A stretch of DNA of 64,000 nucleotides from Prorocentrum cordatum (lineage: Eukaryota; Sar; Dinophyceae; Prorocentrales; Prorocentraceae), in the NCBI GenBank assembly GCA_963575745.1, contig CAUYUJ010018866.1, forward strand, positions 117,644 to 181,643. Reading direction: 5' to 3'. Every line of letters begins with the position of its first letter. Positions within the stretch are counted from its first letter, which is position 1. A program made the position numbers and the translations under genes. Shown one piece after another: positions 1-11,088 of the stretch. The notes beneath the pieces were generated by a model, which did no database searches, had not been told where the DNA came from, and saw nothing but the letters and a program-made list of their open reading frames with translations.

Positions 1-478
1 CCACTGCGCGGCGCGCGAGGCCTCCGGGACGTTCCTCCTGAAAAGGCAGCGTGGCGACGGGCGCGCGCGGAGACGGCCTCGAGAAATCCCACGCGACCTC
101 ACCGCGCGGTGCGCCACCGCGCGGCCACGGGACCTCGAGACCCCCGCGGGGCGGGACGCCCTCGGAGAACGAGCCCCCGCTCCCCCAAAAACCGTGCGGC
201 GACCGTGGCCACCACACCATCTGGGGGCCCCCGCTCCTCGCCCTCGGACTCGGCGGAGTCCCTCGAGGGCCGCCGCGGGAGCTGGGCGCCCGGGCCCTCC
301 GCGTCGGGCCGGCCGTCCGCGTCCCGGCGCTCGGGCCCCTGGCTTGCCGAGAGCGGCGCGGGCGGGCGGGCTCGCGCGGCGTGCGCGCGTGCGGGGTCGT
401 GTGGCTCGCACATGTGCTCGCGCACTCTGCGACGTGGGGATGCGGCTTGGGCACGAGTGGACTGAGCCAAGGCGGCTG

Positions 479-561
479 CGGACCGCTCCTCCTCCTCCCT
501 CCCTCCCTCCTCCTCGTCCTCCTCCTCCTCCTCCTTCTCCCCTTCCCCCCCCCCCCCCTCA
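479..561. repeat. CTC/C-rich microsatellite
   Basis: Interrupted CCT/CTC triplets end in a run of about 16 C. The + strand is pyrimidine-only for most of its length. Confidence 0.85.
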
Positions 562-1027
562 TCCGCATCCGTGAAAGGGGCAGAGGGCTGTGTGCTATTC
601 TGCAACGATCTAGCAGGTGTGACACGTCACCGTGACGTCGGTACAGAGTGGAGTGTCTTGACGTCCCTCGGATCTCTCAATCCTGACCAGCGATAGCACG
701 AGTTGACAATCGCATTTGTGGATTCCCGGGAAATGTTGGCGCTCTGTGGGATCACCGCGTGACCGTTCTCAAAGCCTCGGGGGCGTGGTTGGGGGCCTCA
801 ACCTACAATGTGCCCCGATCCCCGGGGAGGTCCAGGCCAGGCCCTTTTTGGGAGCCTCTTGTAGGCAAAACCGCGTCCCATCACTTGCAGAGTAACTGCT
901 CGCAAATGACTTGGATCCGCCGCGGTGGATTCACGATCCATTACGGCGAGGCAAGCAAGCGCGCGATTTCGGATACCCTGAAACCGCAAACGCTTTCATA
1001 TCTTGGTGGCGCATCTTTCACTTCCGC

Positions 1028-1131
1028 CACCCTCCGCCGCCCTTCCGCTGGCCTTCCGCCGGTTTCCACCGGCGGGGGCGGCCTCGTTTTGCTTCCGCCG
1101 ACCTTCCGCCGCCTTCCGCCGCGGAAGAGAT
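1028..1131. repeat. degenerate TTCCGCC repeat
   Basis: The motif CTTCCGCC/CTTCCGCT recurs about nine times at irregular 8-25 bp spacing. The block also contains a short inverted pair, TTCCGCCGG and CCACCGGCGG. Confidence 0.6.
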
Positions 1132-1489
1132 GACAACTCCGTCGATCCTCGAAGGCAAGGTCATTCGTGGAGCGCCCAAAGAATTTGCTTGGGGACGTTT
1201 GCGAGTAGGCACGCTGCGAGCAGTGAAGCGCGCCCGGTGATCTTGGGCCCTCTTGGAGGCCCCAGGCGGCCAGCCCTGGAGGCGGCCCAAAGCAGTGAAG
1301 CGCACAGAATGCGGGCTGATGATTCGTGTTGGCTGCTCTGGGTAACGAGCGGCTGGGATGGCCCGCCCCAAGACGGCCCACAAATCCCCGAAGAGAGGCC
1401 CAAGAGGCTCCCAAAGCCCAAGAGCAGCCCTCAGAAACAAGTTCGAAATGACGCTCGGAACCAGGGGCCCAACAAGGGGCCCACCAGGA

Positions 1490-1850
1490 GGGGAAAAGAA
1501 CGGGCGAACGAGGATGATGGGAACAAGGGGAATGGAGGCTGGGGGGAGCGAGGGGAATGGGGGGCGAGAGGAATGGAGGCTGGGGAAAGAGAAGGCGGTG
1601 TGGGCGGGGCGGCGGAGGATGAAAGAGGAAGACGAATTAAAGTAGGAGAAGAAGGAGGACGACGACGAGGAGCATAGGGGGGGGTGCAGCAGCACCAGCA
1701 GGAGAGGAGGCAGGAGGGAGAAACAAGAGGGGTAGGATATTAGGGAGAGCGGAGGGCGGGGAGGAGGGAACGGACGGAGGAGATCGAGGACGAGGAGGAC
1801 GAGGAGGAGAAGGAGGAGGCGACACGGCGTCCGATGAGGGACGGGAGGAG
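1490..1850. repeat. purine-rich block with short imperfect repeats
   Basis: The + strand is almost all G and A. GGAATGGAGGCTGGGG recurs near 1530 and 1570. Further on it degrades to GGAGGA/GACGAGGAG triplets. The open frames here are products of composition. Confidence 0.7.
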
Positions 1851-2580
1851 TCCAGAGAATGCAGATTCACGCAACATAGCCCTGCCTCGCACTGCATGCT
1901 CTCCAAGCCTGTTGATTTGGTGGGGGGTGGGGGGGGCGGAACGACAAGGGCCCCCCCCTCGGTGCGTCTTTGTCGCTATGCCCCGCAACCGAGCGAAACC
2001 TAAGGATGCATAACCTCACGCGCCCCAAGAGACGGCTGCAACAGGGGGTGCGGTGCCAGACTATAATCTGGTCTACACCCAAGACCGTGGTGTTGGGTCC
2101 CTGTTCCCTGTCGCGGCGCGCTCACTGGAAGTGAGGCCTATTCGGTGCGTCAAGATATTGCGCATGCGCGCGCTCAGGCCCACCCGCCACGGAAGCTGGA
2201 GACAGGAAGAAGAGCGAGTGCAAACATGACACGTAAGAGGAAGACCAGCATGAGTTCGAACGGACGCACGACAAAGTCATGCTCTACGAGTTTTGGACGC
2301 TGAGTGTATGCTTGTGTGGTTTGACGCTTTGATAAGGGTCCTGGTTTCTGATGTTCGCATGGTTTCTGCATGATTGGAGGAGTTTGCCTATGTGAGGCCC
2401 CTGGTGGCCCTGCGAGTTCTAAGGATAGCGGATCCTGTTCAAAGTGGGGCGTTCACCTGAAGGGCAGGGCCAAGGGCGCTTCCCGCAGTGACAGCGACTG
2501 CTGGTATGGATGAATGACTAGTGACATTGGGGAGGGAGGGTGTACCATCCTTGGCTTCCTCTGGCCATCCCCCTCATCCC

Positions 2581-2752
2581 TCATCTCATCCATCCTCCTC
2601 CTCCTCCTCCATCTCCTCTTCCTCCTCCTCCTCCGCCTCCTCCTCCTCCTCAACATCACCACCACAACCACCATCATCACTATCATCACCATCATCACCA
2701 TCACCATCACCATCACCATCACCATCACCATCACCATCACCATCACCATCAC

Positions 2753-2841
<89 letters not shown>

Positions 2842-2972
2842 CCATCCTCATCATCTTCATCAGCATCATCAGCATCATCAGCAGCAGCAGCATCAGCATC
2901 ATCATCAGCATCATCAGCAGCAGCAGCACCATCATCATCAGCATCGAGCAGCATCATCATCAGCATTGTCAT
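2581..2972. repeat. compound CCT / CACCAT / CAT / CAG microsatellite
   Basis: CCT triplets pass into (TCACCA)n at about 2697-2752, then a nearly pure (TCA)n run to about 2840, then mixed CAG/CAT triplets. The frames read as poly-His, poly-Ser, poly-Ile or poly-Asp and have no independent support as genes. Stepwise change of the repeat unit suggests repeated slippage. Confidence 0.95.
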
Positions 2973-3049
2973 CATGCTGCTGAAGGTGTTCGAGCTGGGC
3001 GGGCACACGATCAAGAGGGGGGCTGCGCGGGCCCACAAGCGTGCGCGTT

Positions 3050-4182
3050 GGAGGCAGGCGGCCGCGAGTCCAGGGGCTCACCGCCACAGGAGACAGAGGC
3101 GCAGCCATCAAGCACATCAAGGAGGGCGCCAGGTGTGCCGACGTCCAAGAGGTGAGGGCGGCACGATCATCCACGACGAACGCGGTCACGGGGTGCCCGT
3201 GGCCAATGAGGCGGCGAGCCTCGCCGGAGGTCCCGCTGGCGTCGTCGGGGGACTGCCCAATTGGATGCCCGTCTCGTGGGACGACGAGGCACCCAGCATG
3301 GAGCTGCGCAGCCACCGGGATCATGAGGCGCCACCTCGTCGAGGTCCTCGAGGAGGACGACGAGATGGCAAGGGCTGGTGGCCATCGACGTGGCCAGCGA
3401 CAAGGAGGATCCGCTCTGGTCGCGAGGCCTTAGGCCCTAGGCCATCGGGACTGCACGGCATGCCCCCTCCACTGGTCGAGGAGGACCGCCGGAGTGGAAA
3501 GGAGGGGGGCCGCCAGCGGGCGCGGCGAGCCGCCGTGCGGCGAATGGGAGGAGGCGGCACGCGCGGGCTGGGCTGTCATCGCGATGTTGCGGGCCAACAG
3601 GCTCGACCAGGGGCTGCTGGGCACCGTGCACTGGCCGCTGCCACAGCGCTCGGGGTCGGCCGAGCTGGTGGCGGTGTGCGTGGCCATGCATGCGTCGCTT
3701 GGCCACGTCCGCACCGTCACCGACTGCGCGATGGTGCTGCACGACGTGGATGCTGGCCGCGGGTGGTGCTTGGCCTGGCACCGTCCCTTCCGCGAGGTGT
3801 GGCAGCGGTTCTGGCACCTCGCCGACGAGCTGGGGGACGGGGCCATCCAGCTCGTGAAGGGTGAAGGCCCACGCGACGCTTGAGGACGTGAGGCAGGACC
3901 GCATCGCAGAGTGGCAGAGGCTGGGCAACCACATGGCGGACAAGAAGGCCAAGGGAGGGGGCGGCGATGCACCCCTTCGACAAGCGGCTCGTGCGCGCGG
4001 GGGAGGCCAGACGCCTGGCGGGCAAGATTGCAGCGTGGATCGGCCGCGCGGCGCAGCTGGGCGAGGCGGCGCTGCTGGCGGCTGACGGAGCCGGGCCCCC
4101 TTGGCAGCCTTGGTGCTGCGAGGGCTGCAAGCAGCGGCGGGAGAGGGCGTTCGAAGTGCGAGGCCCATCCTGCCGCTGAACC
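3050..4182 (+). pseudogene. LINE relic: RNase H domain and flanks
   Basis: Three forward frames together read like the RNase H region of a dinoflagellate LINE. A stretch before the domain has the usual 'MPPPLVEEDRR' (about 3455-3490). The domain follows as AGWAVIAM (about 3565), an acidic helix SAELVAVCVAM (about 3655), a core VTDC (about 3715), then after a frameshift near 3856 KAHAT (about 3864) and GNHMADKKAK (about 3927). In type I RNase H the acidic residues of the second, third and last motifs are catalytic. The first catalytic Asp is not recognisable. The tail reads HPFDKRLVRAGEARRLAGKI (about 3970). No reverse transcriptase is adjacent, so this is a fragment. The family is inferred from motif order; the domain call is fairly secure. 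Confidence 0.65.
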
Positions 4183-4554
4183 CCCTGCCGCCACCACGGG
4201 CCGGCGCTGATCGTAGAGGGCAGCGGTGCGTGGTCGTGCGCGGGGTGCCCGGACTCCCGCGAGCCCGTGGTCGGCGGCATCGGCGCGACCTCGCGAGGAC
4301 TCCGGGGCGACGACGGACGAGGCCCGGCGACGACAGCGCGCGGCCCTCGCTGGGGCACCCCGGCGCTGGAGGCCCGGGGCTCCCGCTGGAGGCGGGACGT
4401 AAATGCCGGCGCGGGTGCGAGTGTGGCAGCGCTTCGCTGGGGGCCCTGGTGGCCTCGTTTCCGATCCCTCTCGGGGCAAGGCCTGTTTGGGTGCGTGGAG
4501 TCAGATGAAGGAAGGGATGCGAGCTCTCGCTCCTGCCCCTTTTCTTACACTTGT

Positions 4555-4780
4555 TACACATCATCAGCATTAGCATCTTCAGCAGCAACCGCATCGGCAT
4601 CATCATCACCATCCCCATCACCACCAGCATCAGCATCATCACTATCAGCATCATCATCATCATCAGCAGCAGCAAAAGCATTCTCATCATCACCACCATC
4701 AACAACACCAGCATCAGCATCAGCATCAGCATCAGCATCAGCATCAGCATCAGCATCAGCAGCATCAGCATCAGCATCAG

Positions 4781-4812
<32 letters not shown>

Positions 4813-4955
4813 CCATTTACATCATCACAGCATCACATCATCAGCATAATCATCGGCAGCATCAGCATCAGCATCAGCGTCAGCTTCACCAACATCTTCA
4901 GAATAATCATCAGCATCATCAACATCATCACCATCATCATCAGTAGCAGCATCCC
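4555..4955. repeat. CAG/CAT/TCA compound microsatellite
   Basis: Mixed ATCAGC, CATCAG and CATCAT units. The purest part is (CAGCAT)n at about 4707-4780, followed by (CAT)n. It resembles the 2581-2972 tract in its unit types. Confidence 0.95.
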
Positions 4956-4995
4956 CACGAGCACATCCTCCATCCCGATTCTTCCTCCCCGTGCT

Positions 4996-5206
4996 CATGC
5001 TCCTCTTACTCCTCCTCCTCCTCCTCCTCCTCCTGCTCCTCCTCCTCCTGCTCCTCCTCCTCCTGCTCCTCCTCCTCCTCCTCCTCCTCCATCATGCCCC
5101 CTCCGTCGCCTCCTCCTGCAGCTGCTGCTGCTTCTCCTCCTCCTCCTCCCCCTCCTCCTCCTCCTTCGCCTCCTCCTCCTCCTCCTCCTCCTCCTGCTCG
5201 AGTCTC
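4996..5206. repeat. CTC microsatellite
   Basis: Long CTC run with CTG and TCG interruptions. If the neighbouring minus-strand exon candidate (5218-5399) is real, this tract lies in its first intron. Confidence 0.95.
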
Positions 5207-5217
5207 GAAATTCCTAC

Positions 5218-5399
5218 CTGCATGGAACTGCTGGGCGTCTCCGACATTACGCCTGCGGGACACCTTCAACACAGCGCGAGGATGTGGCCTGGCGGTGCCA
5301 CCGCCAGCCGAGGAGGGCGGGGAAAAAGGGAAGCGGGCGAGCAGAACGAGGAGGAAGAGGGGCACGACGCCGACGCGCAGGGCTTTTGCGGACTGCATC
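5218..5399 (-). CDS. possible first exon with signal peptide
   Basis: The minus-strand frame starts MQSAKALRVG and runs into a hydrophobic core VVPLFLLVLLARFPF. It then becomes basic and polar. This is the shape of an ER signal peptide or signal anchor. The exon would end at CATGCAG followed by GTAGG, a plausible 5' splice site, just before the CTC tract. I find no convincing second exon. The product is unknown. The call rests on the signal-like N-terminus and the donor site; it could be a chance open frame. Confidence 0.3.
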
Positions 5400-5523
5400 T
5401 CTGATTCCGCCGCTGGCTGGTCAGACTGAGGGCGACACTCGCCGCTGGACTCGCCAAGACTGCTGCAGAGGCGAATATCCTGCAGGGCGCTGAGGTATCG
5501 GCCGCAGGCATGGCTGCCACGAG

Positions 5524-5586
5524 GAAGGAGGAGGAGGGGGGAGGAGGAGGAGGAGGAGGAGGAGGAGGAGGAGGAGGAGGAGGAGG
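5524..5586. repeat. GGA microsatellite
   Basis: Nearly pure (GGA)n on the + strand with two short interruptions. Confidence 0.9.
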
Positions 5587-6300
5587 CCCCGATCCAGGCT
5601 CTGGTCCCACCGACCATGACACAGAATGAGAAGCCGGCACCACGGGAGAGGGCTGGCAGGTCCAAAGGGGGACGCGCATGAAAAAGAACCACGACACGGA
5701 AGGTACGGGGATCCGTGAAAACAGATCGAAGCCATTCCTTACCCTGCATCTGTCGCGATGTCAAAGGCACCCGAGTAATAACATAAGAACTCGCAAGCCT
5801 ACGCCAGACTAAACTTGTGCCTTGTTCCAGCGCCCTTACTGTATCGTGCCGTGCTCCCCTGGGCTCGTGGTGTCTTGGGGCTACGCTGGATGGGTCTTGG
5901 AAACGTGGAATTGCACTACGCGCTGCTGAACTTTGCACAAAACATGCGTTGCAGCTGGAACCGAAACCTGCTTTTGAACGTAACGAAACCACAACGCCTC
6001 GAGCGAAGTTAACTGGAAGTCGAGTGCGGACTGACCTTCGAATGGAATGCCGACTGGATCGTACCTAGGCAACTGGATGTCGACGAAACTACAGCGGTTC
6101 AGCTGCCAGTAGCACACCAGCATCATCAGCAACACCACCATCATCCTTCCCACCCCTCCCTCTTCTTACGCCGCACCAGCGCAGGCCAGCGCGAGCCGTT
6201 GCGCCGTCATCCCCCTGCTCCTGCTCCGGAGGGGGGAAAACCACCGAGCTGGAATCGGCGACACATCGCCGAATGACCGGCGATAGGCCCCCGAGAGCCA
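5587..6300. other. unassigned stretch
   Basis: The composition is mixed and less GC-rich. No frame gives a recognisable protein. It ends at a TIR element. Confidence 0.5.
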
Positions 6301-6463
6301 TGAAGGGGAATTGGGACACACAAATAAATACACACAAATAAAAATATCCCCCATATTTTCCCATATTTTCTGGGCTTTTGTCTTCCCCCCCACTTCCCAT
6401 ATTTTCCTATATTTTCTGGGAAATCGACGATTAATTGTGTCTGTGTGTTTTTTCCCCTCCTGA
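6301..6463. mobile_element. F2 TIR element, copy A
   Basis: One of five copies of a ~165-bp family. It begins TGAAGGGG, followed by GGGACACACAAATAAATACA, and ends TGTCTGTGTG...CCCCTCCTGA, so its termini are imperfectly inverted. Internally it carries CCCATATTTTC repeats and a TCTTCCCCCC motif. The length leaves no room for a transposase. I cannot see a matching target duplication at this copy. Confidence 0.75.
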
Positions 6464-7018
6464 CAGTCCACACGCTCCTGGGCGGGGTGGGCCCCCGGGG
6501 CCCTCTCGGCGCTGAGTGGGCGAGCGGCGACCGCCGCATGCCCCCTCCGCCGCCTGCCCCCCGCCTGCCCCCCCCGAGCGTTGCCCCTGCGCTCTCGCCT
6601 GCCGCTCGCGCCGCTCCATTGGGTGCTCGTTCTGGGGACCCTCCTGGAGCCACTCGCTCCACTCGTGCGTCGAAGCTGCGTCGAACGTCAGTCGAGTTGG
6701 GCCGACCCCGAGTCGAACCTGAGTCGAGCCTGAGTCGAACCTGAGTCGAACTCGAGCCGAGCTCGAGCCGAACTGGGGTCGAACAGATCCGTCAGGTGGG
6801 CTCCAGGGAGGCCCCCGAAACGAGCACCGAACGCTCCCTCCCCCCTCGGAAGCTGTGGCCGCCCTCCTCCTTGTCCTTCACCGCGAAGAGGGCCTCGCGG
6901 AGGAGGCCGGACTCGGCGGTGACGACCTCGGCCTTGTGGACCTCGCGGCTCTGATTCGGGGAGCCCGGCGGGGAACGGGCGGAGGAGGAGAGCCGGCGGC
7001 ATCGGCAGCGTCTGCACA
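6464..7018. other. unassigned stretch with a 10-bp repeat
   Basis: No supportable gene. From about 6693 to 6785 the sequence is a run of ~10-11 bp units of the type CTGAGTCGAA/CTCGAGCCGA. Confidence 0.55.
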
Positions 7019-7226
7019 TCGTTCCAGCGCCAATCGATCCCCATCCCCGCTGACGTGGCCTGGGCCCCACTGGCCGAGTTTCACGCCCGGACGGGGATAC
7101 AAGCCGTTCCCTTCGGGATGCAGGCTGCTCCCTTCGGGTTTCGAGGGGCCTTTCCCAAACTGGTGCTGGTGGGATGGTGGGGCTGAGATGCCATGTCCTG
7201 GTGGGGATGGGGATAGGTTGAACGAT
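7019..7226. mobile_element. F9 TIR element, copy 1
   Basis: The left end (ATCGTTCCAGCGCC, then ATCCCCATCCCC) is mirrored at the right end (GGGGATGGGGATAGG, then TTGAACGAT). The centre carries two near-repeats around GTTCCCTTCGGG. A second copy at 33964-34142 shares termini and centre, which supports a mobile unit. It is non-coding. Confidence 0.6.
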
Positions 7227-7611
7227 ACTGAGCATCGGCAACCGGATGAACATCGTCAAACTCGGAGCGACAACGGCAGCCTCAGCATTAGCATCGTCAT
7301 CGGCATCAGCGGTGGCGGGAGGAAGACAAGCTGGAGGAATGCCAGAGGAAGCACCAAGAAGGCGAGAGAAGGAGGGGCAGGAGATAAGATAAGGCACCTA
7401 AAATGTCCCTGAGCGTCGTAGAACATCCACCATGCAACCCTCTCAAACATTACTATTTCACCTCCTCCATTATCCACCCCGCTCTTCCTTCCTCTTCCCT
7501 TATTGCCAAATTCGTAATTTTCTGTTCGTCACGGGGCTCCAAAGAGTCTTGGGGCCGCTTGGGGGTGCTAGGACTGTCGAAGGAAGTATTGAGTGTCGTC
7601 CCCATCCTCGT
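7227..7611. other. unassigned stretch
   Basis: GCATC/CATCG-type short repeats occur around 7280-7310. There is no recognisable gene. Confidence 0.5.
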
Positions 7612-7651
7612 CCCCTCCTCCTCCTCCTCCTCCTCCTCCTCCTCCTCCTCC

Positions 7652-7691
<40 letters not shown>

Positions 7692-8062
7692 CCTCCCTTC
7701 CCCCTCCTTATCCCTCCCCCTCCTCATCGATCCCCGCCTCTCCTCACCGCTATTCCTTACTCTCCCCCCTTCTCCTCCTCCTCCTCCTCCTTCTCCTCCT
7801 CCTCCTCCTCGTCCATTTCCTCACGACTGCCATCCCTCCCTCCCTCCTTCCCCCTCCTTCCTCTCCTCTTCATCCTCCCATACCCCTCATTATCCCTTCA
7901 CATCCTCCTCGATCCCCGCCTCTACTCACACATATTCCTTCACTCTCTCCTCTTCCTCCCCCTCTTTCTCCTTCTCCTCCTCCTCCTCCTCCTCCTCCTC
8001 CTCCTCCTCCTCCTCTTATTTTCCTTGTTCTTCTTCTTTTTCTTCTTCCTCCTTCTCCTCCT
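7612..8062. repeat. CTC/CAT pyrimidine-rich tract
   Basis: (CTC)n, then (ATC)n at about 7652-7688, then interrupted CTC/CCCT sequence, with a second pure CTC run at about 7973-8015. The very long open frames here are compositional. Confidence 0.9.
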
Positions 8063-8085
8063 CCTAGCCGTCTCGGCCCAGGTCG

Positions 8086-8480
8086 GGGCATCGGCGCGCG
8101 CGGTTCGAGGCGGCTCGCGCGTCGTCGGAGCCTCTGTGATCCGCCACCGCATTGTCACGTCTACGGGATGCCCGGGCAGCGCCGTCGGGGTGCCGCCCGA
8201 GCCGGGAGTGCGTGGGGCAGCGGGGTCGGAAAGTCGAGAGGCCAGGCAGCAGCGGGGGTCCGTGGACGCGCGGGCCACGCTCGGAGCCGACCTGCTTCAG
8301 CAGGCAGCAGCGCTCAAGGCGGAGCTGGAGGAGTCGCTCCAGGCCAGCCTCAGAGAGCGGGTGCGGGCAGCGGTGGAGGAAGCGCCGGCGGCGCGGCGGG
8401 ACCCACCCGGCGAACCGACGCCGACGCGGCAGCAGGACCCGCAGCCAAGCCTGCCCGCGCCGAGGGAGGAGGAGGGAGAG
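8086..8480 (+). CDS. weak coding candidate, helical segment
   Basis: The + frame contains GADLLQQAAALKAELEESLQ and continues ASLRERVRAAVEEAP. This is an amphipathic, coiled-coil-like stretch with no internal stop. It is less repetitive than its surroundings, but no start, splice site or family is evident. It may be an exon or a chance frame. Confidence 0.2.
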
Positions 8481-8635
8481 GAGGAATTGGATTTCCAGGG
8501 GAACACGACAAGGAGGAGGAGGAGGAGGAGGAGGAGGAATTGGATCTCCAGGAGGAGGAAGAGGAGGAAGAGGAGGAGGAAGAGGAGGGAGAGGAGGAGT
8601 TGGATTTCCAGGGGAACACGACAAGCCCTTCGCGA
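8480..8635. repeat. GGA tract with duplicated 35-bp cassette
   Basis: The cassette GGATTTCCAGGGGAACACGA is found at about 8488 and again at about 8603, with a shorter relative (TTGGATCTCCAGG) between them. All are embedded in GGA/GAA triplets. The duplication suggests slippage or unequal exchange inside the microsatellite. Confidence 0.7.
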
Positions 8636-8836
8636 GACAGATCTCTGACCCCCCAGGGCGGAACTTCGATGGGCGGCCAAGGGCGGCCAAGTCCGGGGCG
8701 CGCCGCCGCAGCCCCCAGCGCTCGGGCAAGGCCTGCCCGGCGGCGGATAGCGCATCGCCTGGAGGCGAGGGCGGCCGCGAGAGCTCACAGAGCCTGCCGC
8801 GTCGCCGCGTCGCAAGAGGTGGTGCTGGGGCCGTTC

Positions 8837-9160
8837 TACCACCACCACCACCACAAGTTGGAGAGGGAGGTGGTCCTCCTCCTCCTCCTCCTCCTCCTCC
8901 TCCTCCTCCTCCTCCTCCTCCTCCGCCTCCTCCCCCTCCTCCTCCGCCTCCTCCTCCTGCACCCCTCCTCCTCCCTCCTCCCTCCTCCCCTCCTCCTCCT
9001 CCTCCTCCTCCTCCCTTCGTCCTCCTCCTCCTCTCCTCCCCTCCACCTCCTCCTCCTCCTCCTCCTCCCTCCTCCTCCACTTCATTCTCCTCCTCCTCCT
9101 CCTCCTCCTCCTCCTCCTCCTCTTCCTTTCCCCCTCCAACTTATGGCGGCGGTGGTGGAA
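8837..9160. repeat. CCT tract inside a foldback
   Basis: The left flank (ACCACCACCACAAGTTGGAG) and right flank (CTCCAACTTATGGCGGCGGT) are inverted relatives enclosing about 250 bp of CCT/CTC repeats. It is either a foldback element with an expanded microsatellite core or an inverted duplication. Confidence 0.55.
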
Positions 9161-9775
9161 AGCAGGCCCAGCAGGTGGTGCTCCAGCGGAGGACCGAGGG
9201 GCCAGGCCCAGGCAACACCTCCGGCTGCAGCCAGGGCGCACCGCGCCGGCCGGGGAGCGCGGCGCAGGGCTCCGGGAGGCCCTCGCAACACGGAAGCCCC
9301 GGGGCCGGCCGAGAAGCCCGCAAAGACGCGGTTACTCTCAAGATCAAGGCTAAAAGTACGGTGGCTGCGACGCACGCCGCACGAGGCGGCTCACGGGCCA
9401 ACATGCTTACGGTTCGGGTGCACGCTGCGTGGATGCTTCCCCTGACCATGCAATGCTAACTAGGACTCTGGTTGCTACGTGCCTGCTTCGCAGACTTGGC
9501 GTGCCACCCGCTGGCGCGCCAGTGCTAGGAGACTGGTTTCTGAATTCAAAAAACGGCACCCTCACACACCCTTGCCGTGGCGCCAGGCTCCGCCCCCTCG
9601 CCAACAGCCCCGCTCGACGACGAAGGGCAGGAGGGAGGGCGGGGGGGGGGTATGACGTGACGCCCCCCCCCCGCCGTGTGGCTCCGGCACCACAGCCGCG
9701 CCCGCGCGCACGACGCGACGAGCGACGAGCGACGACGACGACGACGCGAGCAGCATGTAAGTGGCGATCTGCCCA
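9161..9775. other. unassigned stretch
   Basis: No supportable gene. It contains two poly-G/poly-C runs (about 9640-9670) and a GAC-rich end (9717-9750). That end resembles 10838-10943 in direct orientation. Confidence 0.5.
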
Positions 9776-10075
9776 TTGCGCCTGTGTACACCACAACGCT
9801 CGCGTGCACCACACCGCGCGTGTGCACCACAGCGCCTGCGTACACCGCAACAACCGTGTGCAACGCACCGCCCGTGTATACCACAATACTTGGGAGCACT
9901 ACAGCGCCGGTGTACATACACCGCAGCAGACATGTGCAACACAACGCCTGTTTACACCACAGTGCTTGCGTGCACCACAGCGCCTGTGCACGCCACAGCG
10001 CCTGTCTACACCACAACATCCGCGCGCAACGCAGCGCTGATGTACACCACAGCGCCTGCGTGCATAGGACAGGTA
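9776..10075. repeat. 18-bp minisatellite, left arm
   Basis: Imperfect tandem units of 18 bp, consensus near GTGCACCACAGCGCCTGT, about 16 copies with one unit of altered length near 9905. Because 18 is a multiple of 3, the frames stay open; the minus strand of the other arm reads VHHSAC repeats. I treat this as satellite, not as a gene. Confidence 0.9.
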
Positions 10076-10387
10076 GAAGGAGCATGTACGTCAGGATATG
10101 ATGCGGACAACTAAACGCCACGCCAGGAAAGTTCTGATAATCGAATGCGACGTTTTCCCCTCCTCCCTCCTCCTCCACCTCCTCCTTCTCCTCCTCCTCT
10201 GCGGCTTGGCGTTACAACGCACGTGCGCATCTCAGCGTGCACCGCAGAATGGTCGATTGAATCGGTCCACTTGGTTCTCGGACGGCCAGTTTAGCTGGAG
10301 CCTCCTGGACGCAAATGGGAGTTAGGGTGATGCGGGCGGACTCGGGGGGACTCGTAGATTCCAGCGGCGCTCCTTTGTCCATAAGTG

Positions 10388-10690
10388 TGTTGCTGTGTTG
10401 CACACGGCTGATGTGGTGCACACAGGCGCCGTGGCGTACACAGGCACTGCAATGCACGCAGGCATTGTGGTGTACACTGGTGCTGTGTTGCGCACGGCTG
10501 ATGTGGTGTACAGAGGCGCTGTGGTGTACACAGGAGCTGCTGTGCCCGCAGGCACGGTGGCACAAACTGACGCTGTGTTGCACGTGGCTGCTGTGGTGTA
10601 CATCGGCGGTGTGGTGTACACAAGCGCTGTGGTGCACGCGGGCACTGTGATGTACACAAGCGTTGTGGTGCATATCGCCACCTACATGCT
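10388..10690. repeat. 18-bp minisatellite, right arm (inverted)
   Basis: Same 18-bp family in reverse complement (GTGGTGTACACAGGCGCTG type). The outer ends of both arms share GCATGTA(A/G)GTGGCGAT, so the two arrays form an inverted pair around a ~310-bp centre. Confidence 0.9.
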
Positions 10691-10837
10691 CGTGCTACCC
10701 GTCCTCCGCCATTCCTAACCATTCCCAAACGCCGCCGGCGCGAAAAGTGACGTCATCGACCCCTTCCCCCCCCAGACGATTACCGTCATCGGCCTGGACT
10801 TAAAAACAGGCTCCAGCCGAGTCCGCGCGCACGACGA

Positions 10838-10876
10838 CGATGAGCGACGAGCGACGAACAACGAGCGACGACGACG

Positions 10877-10943
<67 letters not shown>
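10838..10943. repeat. GAC/ACG microsatellite
   Basis: GAGCGACGA units pass into an almost pure (ACG)n run. Confidence 0.95.
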
Positions 10944-10944
<1 letters not shown>

Positions 10945-11088
10945 CTGCGGACCAGTCACCTATGTGGATTCCTACGCGGATACCTACGCGGATCCCAACG
11001 CGCACGGCGGCAGTGCCCGGAGCGCACTGGGGGGGGGGAGCGTTACGTCATTGGGGGGGGGGGGGAGCGGGGGCCACGACGCCCGTCA

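Larger units (their letters stand above)
1..2575. other. gene-free GC-rich stretch
   Basis: I see no supportable gene. Open frames exist on both strands but carry low-complexity Arg/Pro/Gly-rich translations with no recognisable domain. The stretch holds a CTC tract, a TTCCGCC-type repeat and a purine-rich block, listed separately. A 13-bp direct repeat (AGCAGTGAAGCGC, near 1219 and 1291) brackets about 60 bp of GGCC-rich sequence. No promoter or RNA gene is visible. Confidence 0.6.

Noticed and set aside
2514-3864. Very long open frames (poly-Ser, poly-His, poly-Ile) over the CAT tract
   Set aside because: They are readings of a triplet repeat, which has no stop codons in several frames. 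The downstream part is out of phase with the LINE RNase H relic.
7403-9459. Frames of 400-680 codons across 7.4-9.5 kb
   Set aside because: Mostly poly-Ser/Leu/Pro/Glu from CTC and GGA tracts in overlapping frames on both strands; only a short helical segment could be non-repetitive.
9776-10690. CRISPR-like array
   Set aside because: Units are contiguous 18-bp minisatellites without unique spacers, and the genome is eukaryotic in character.
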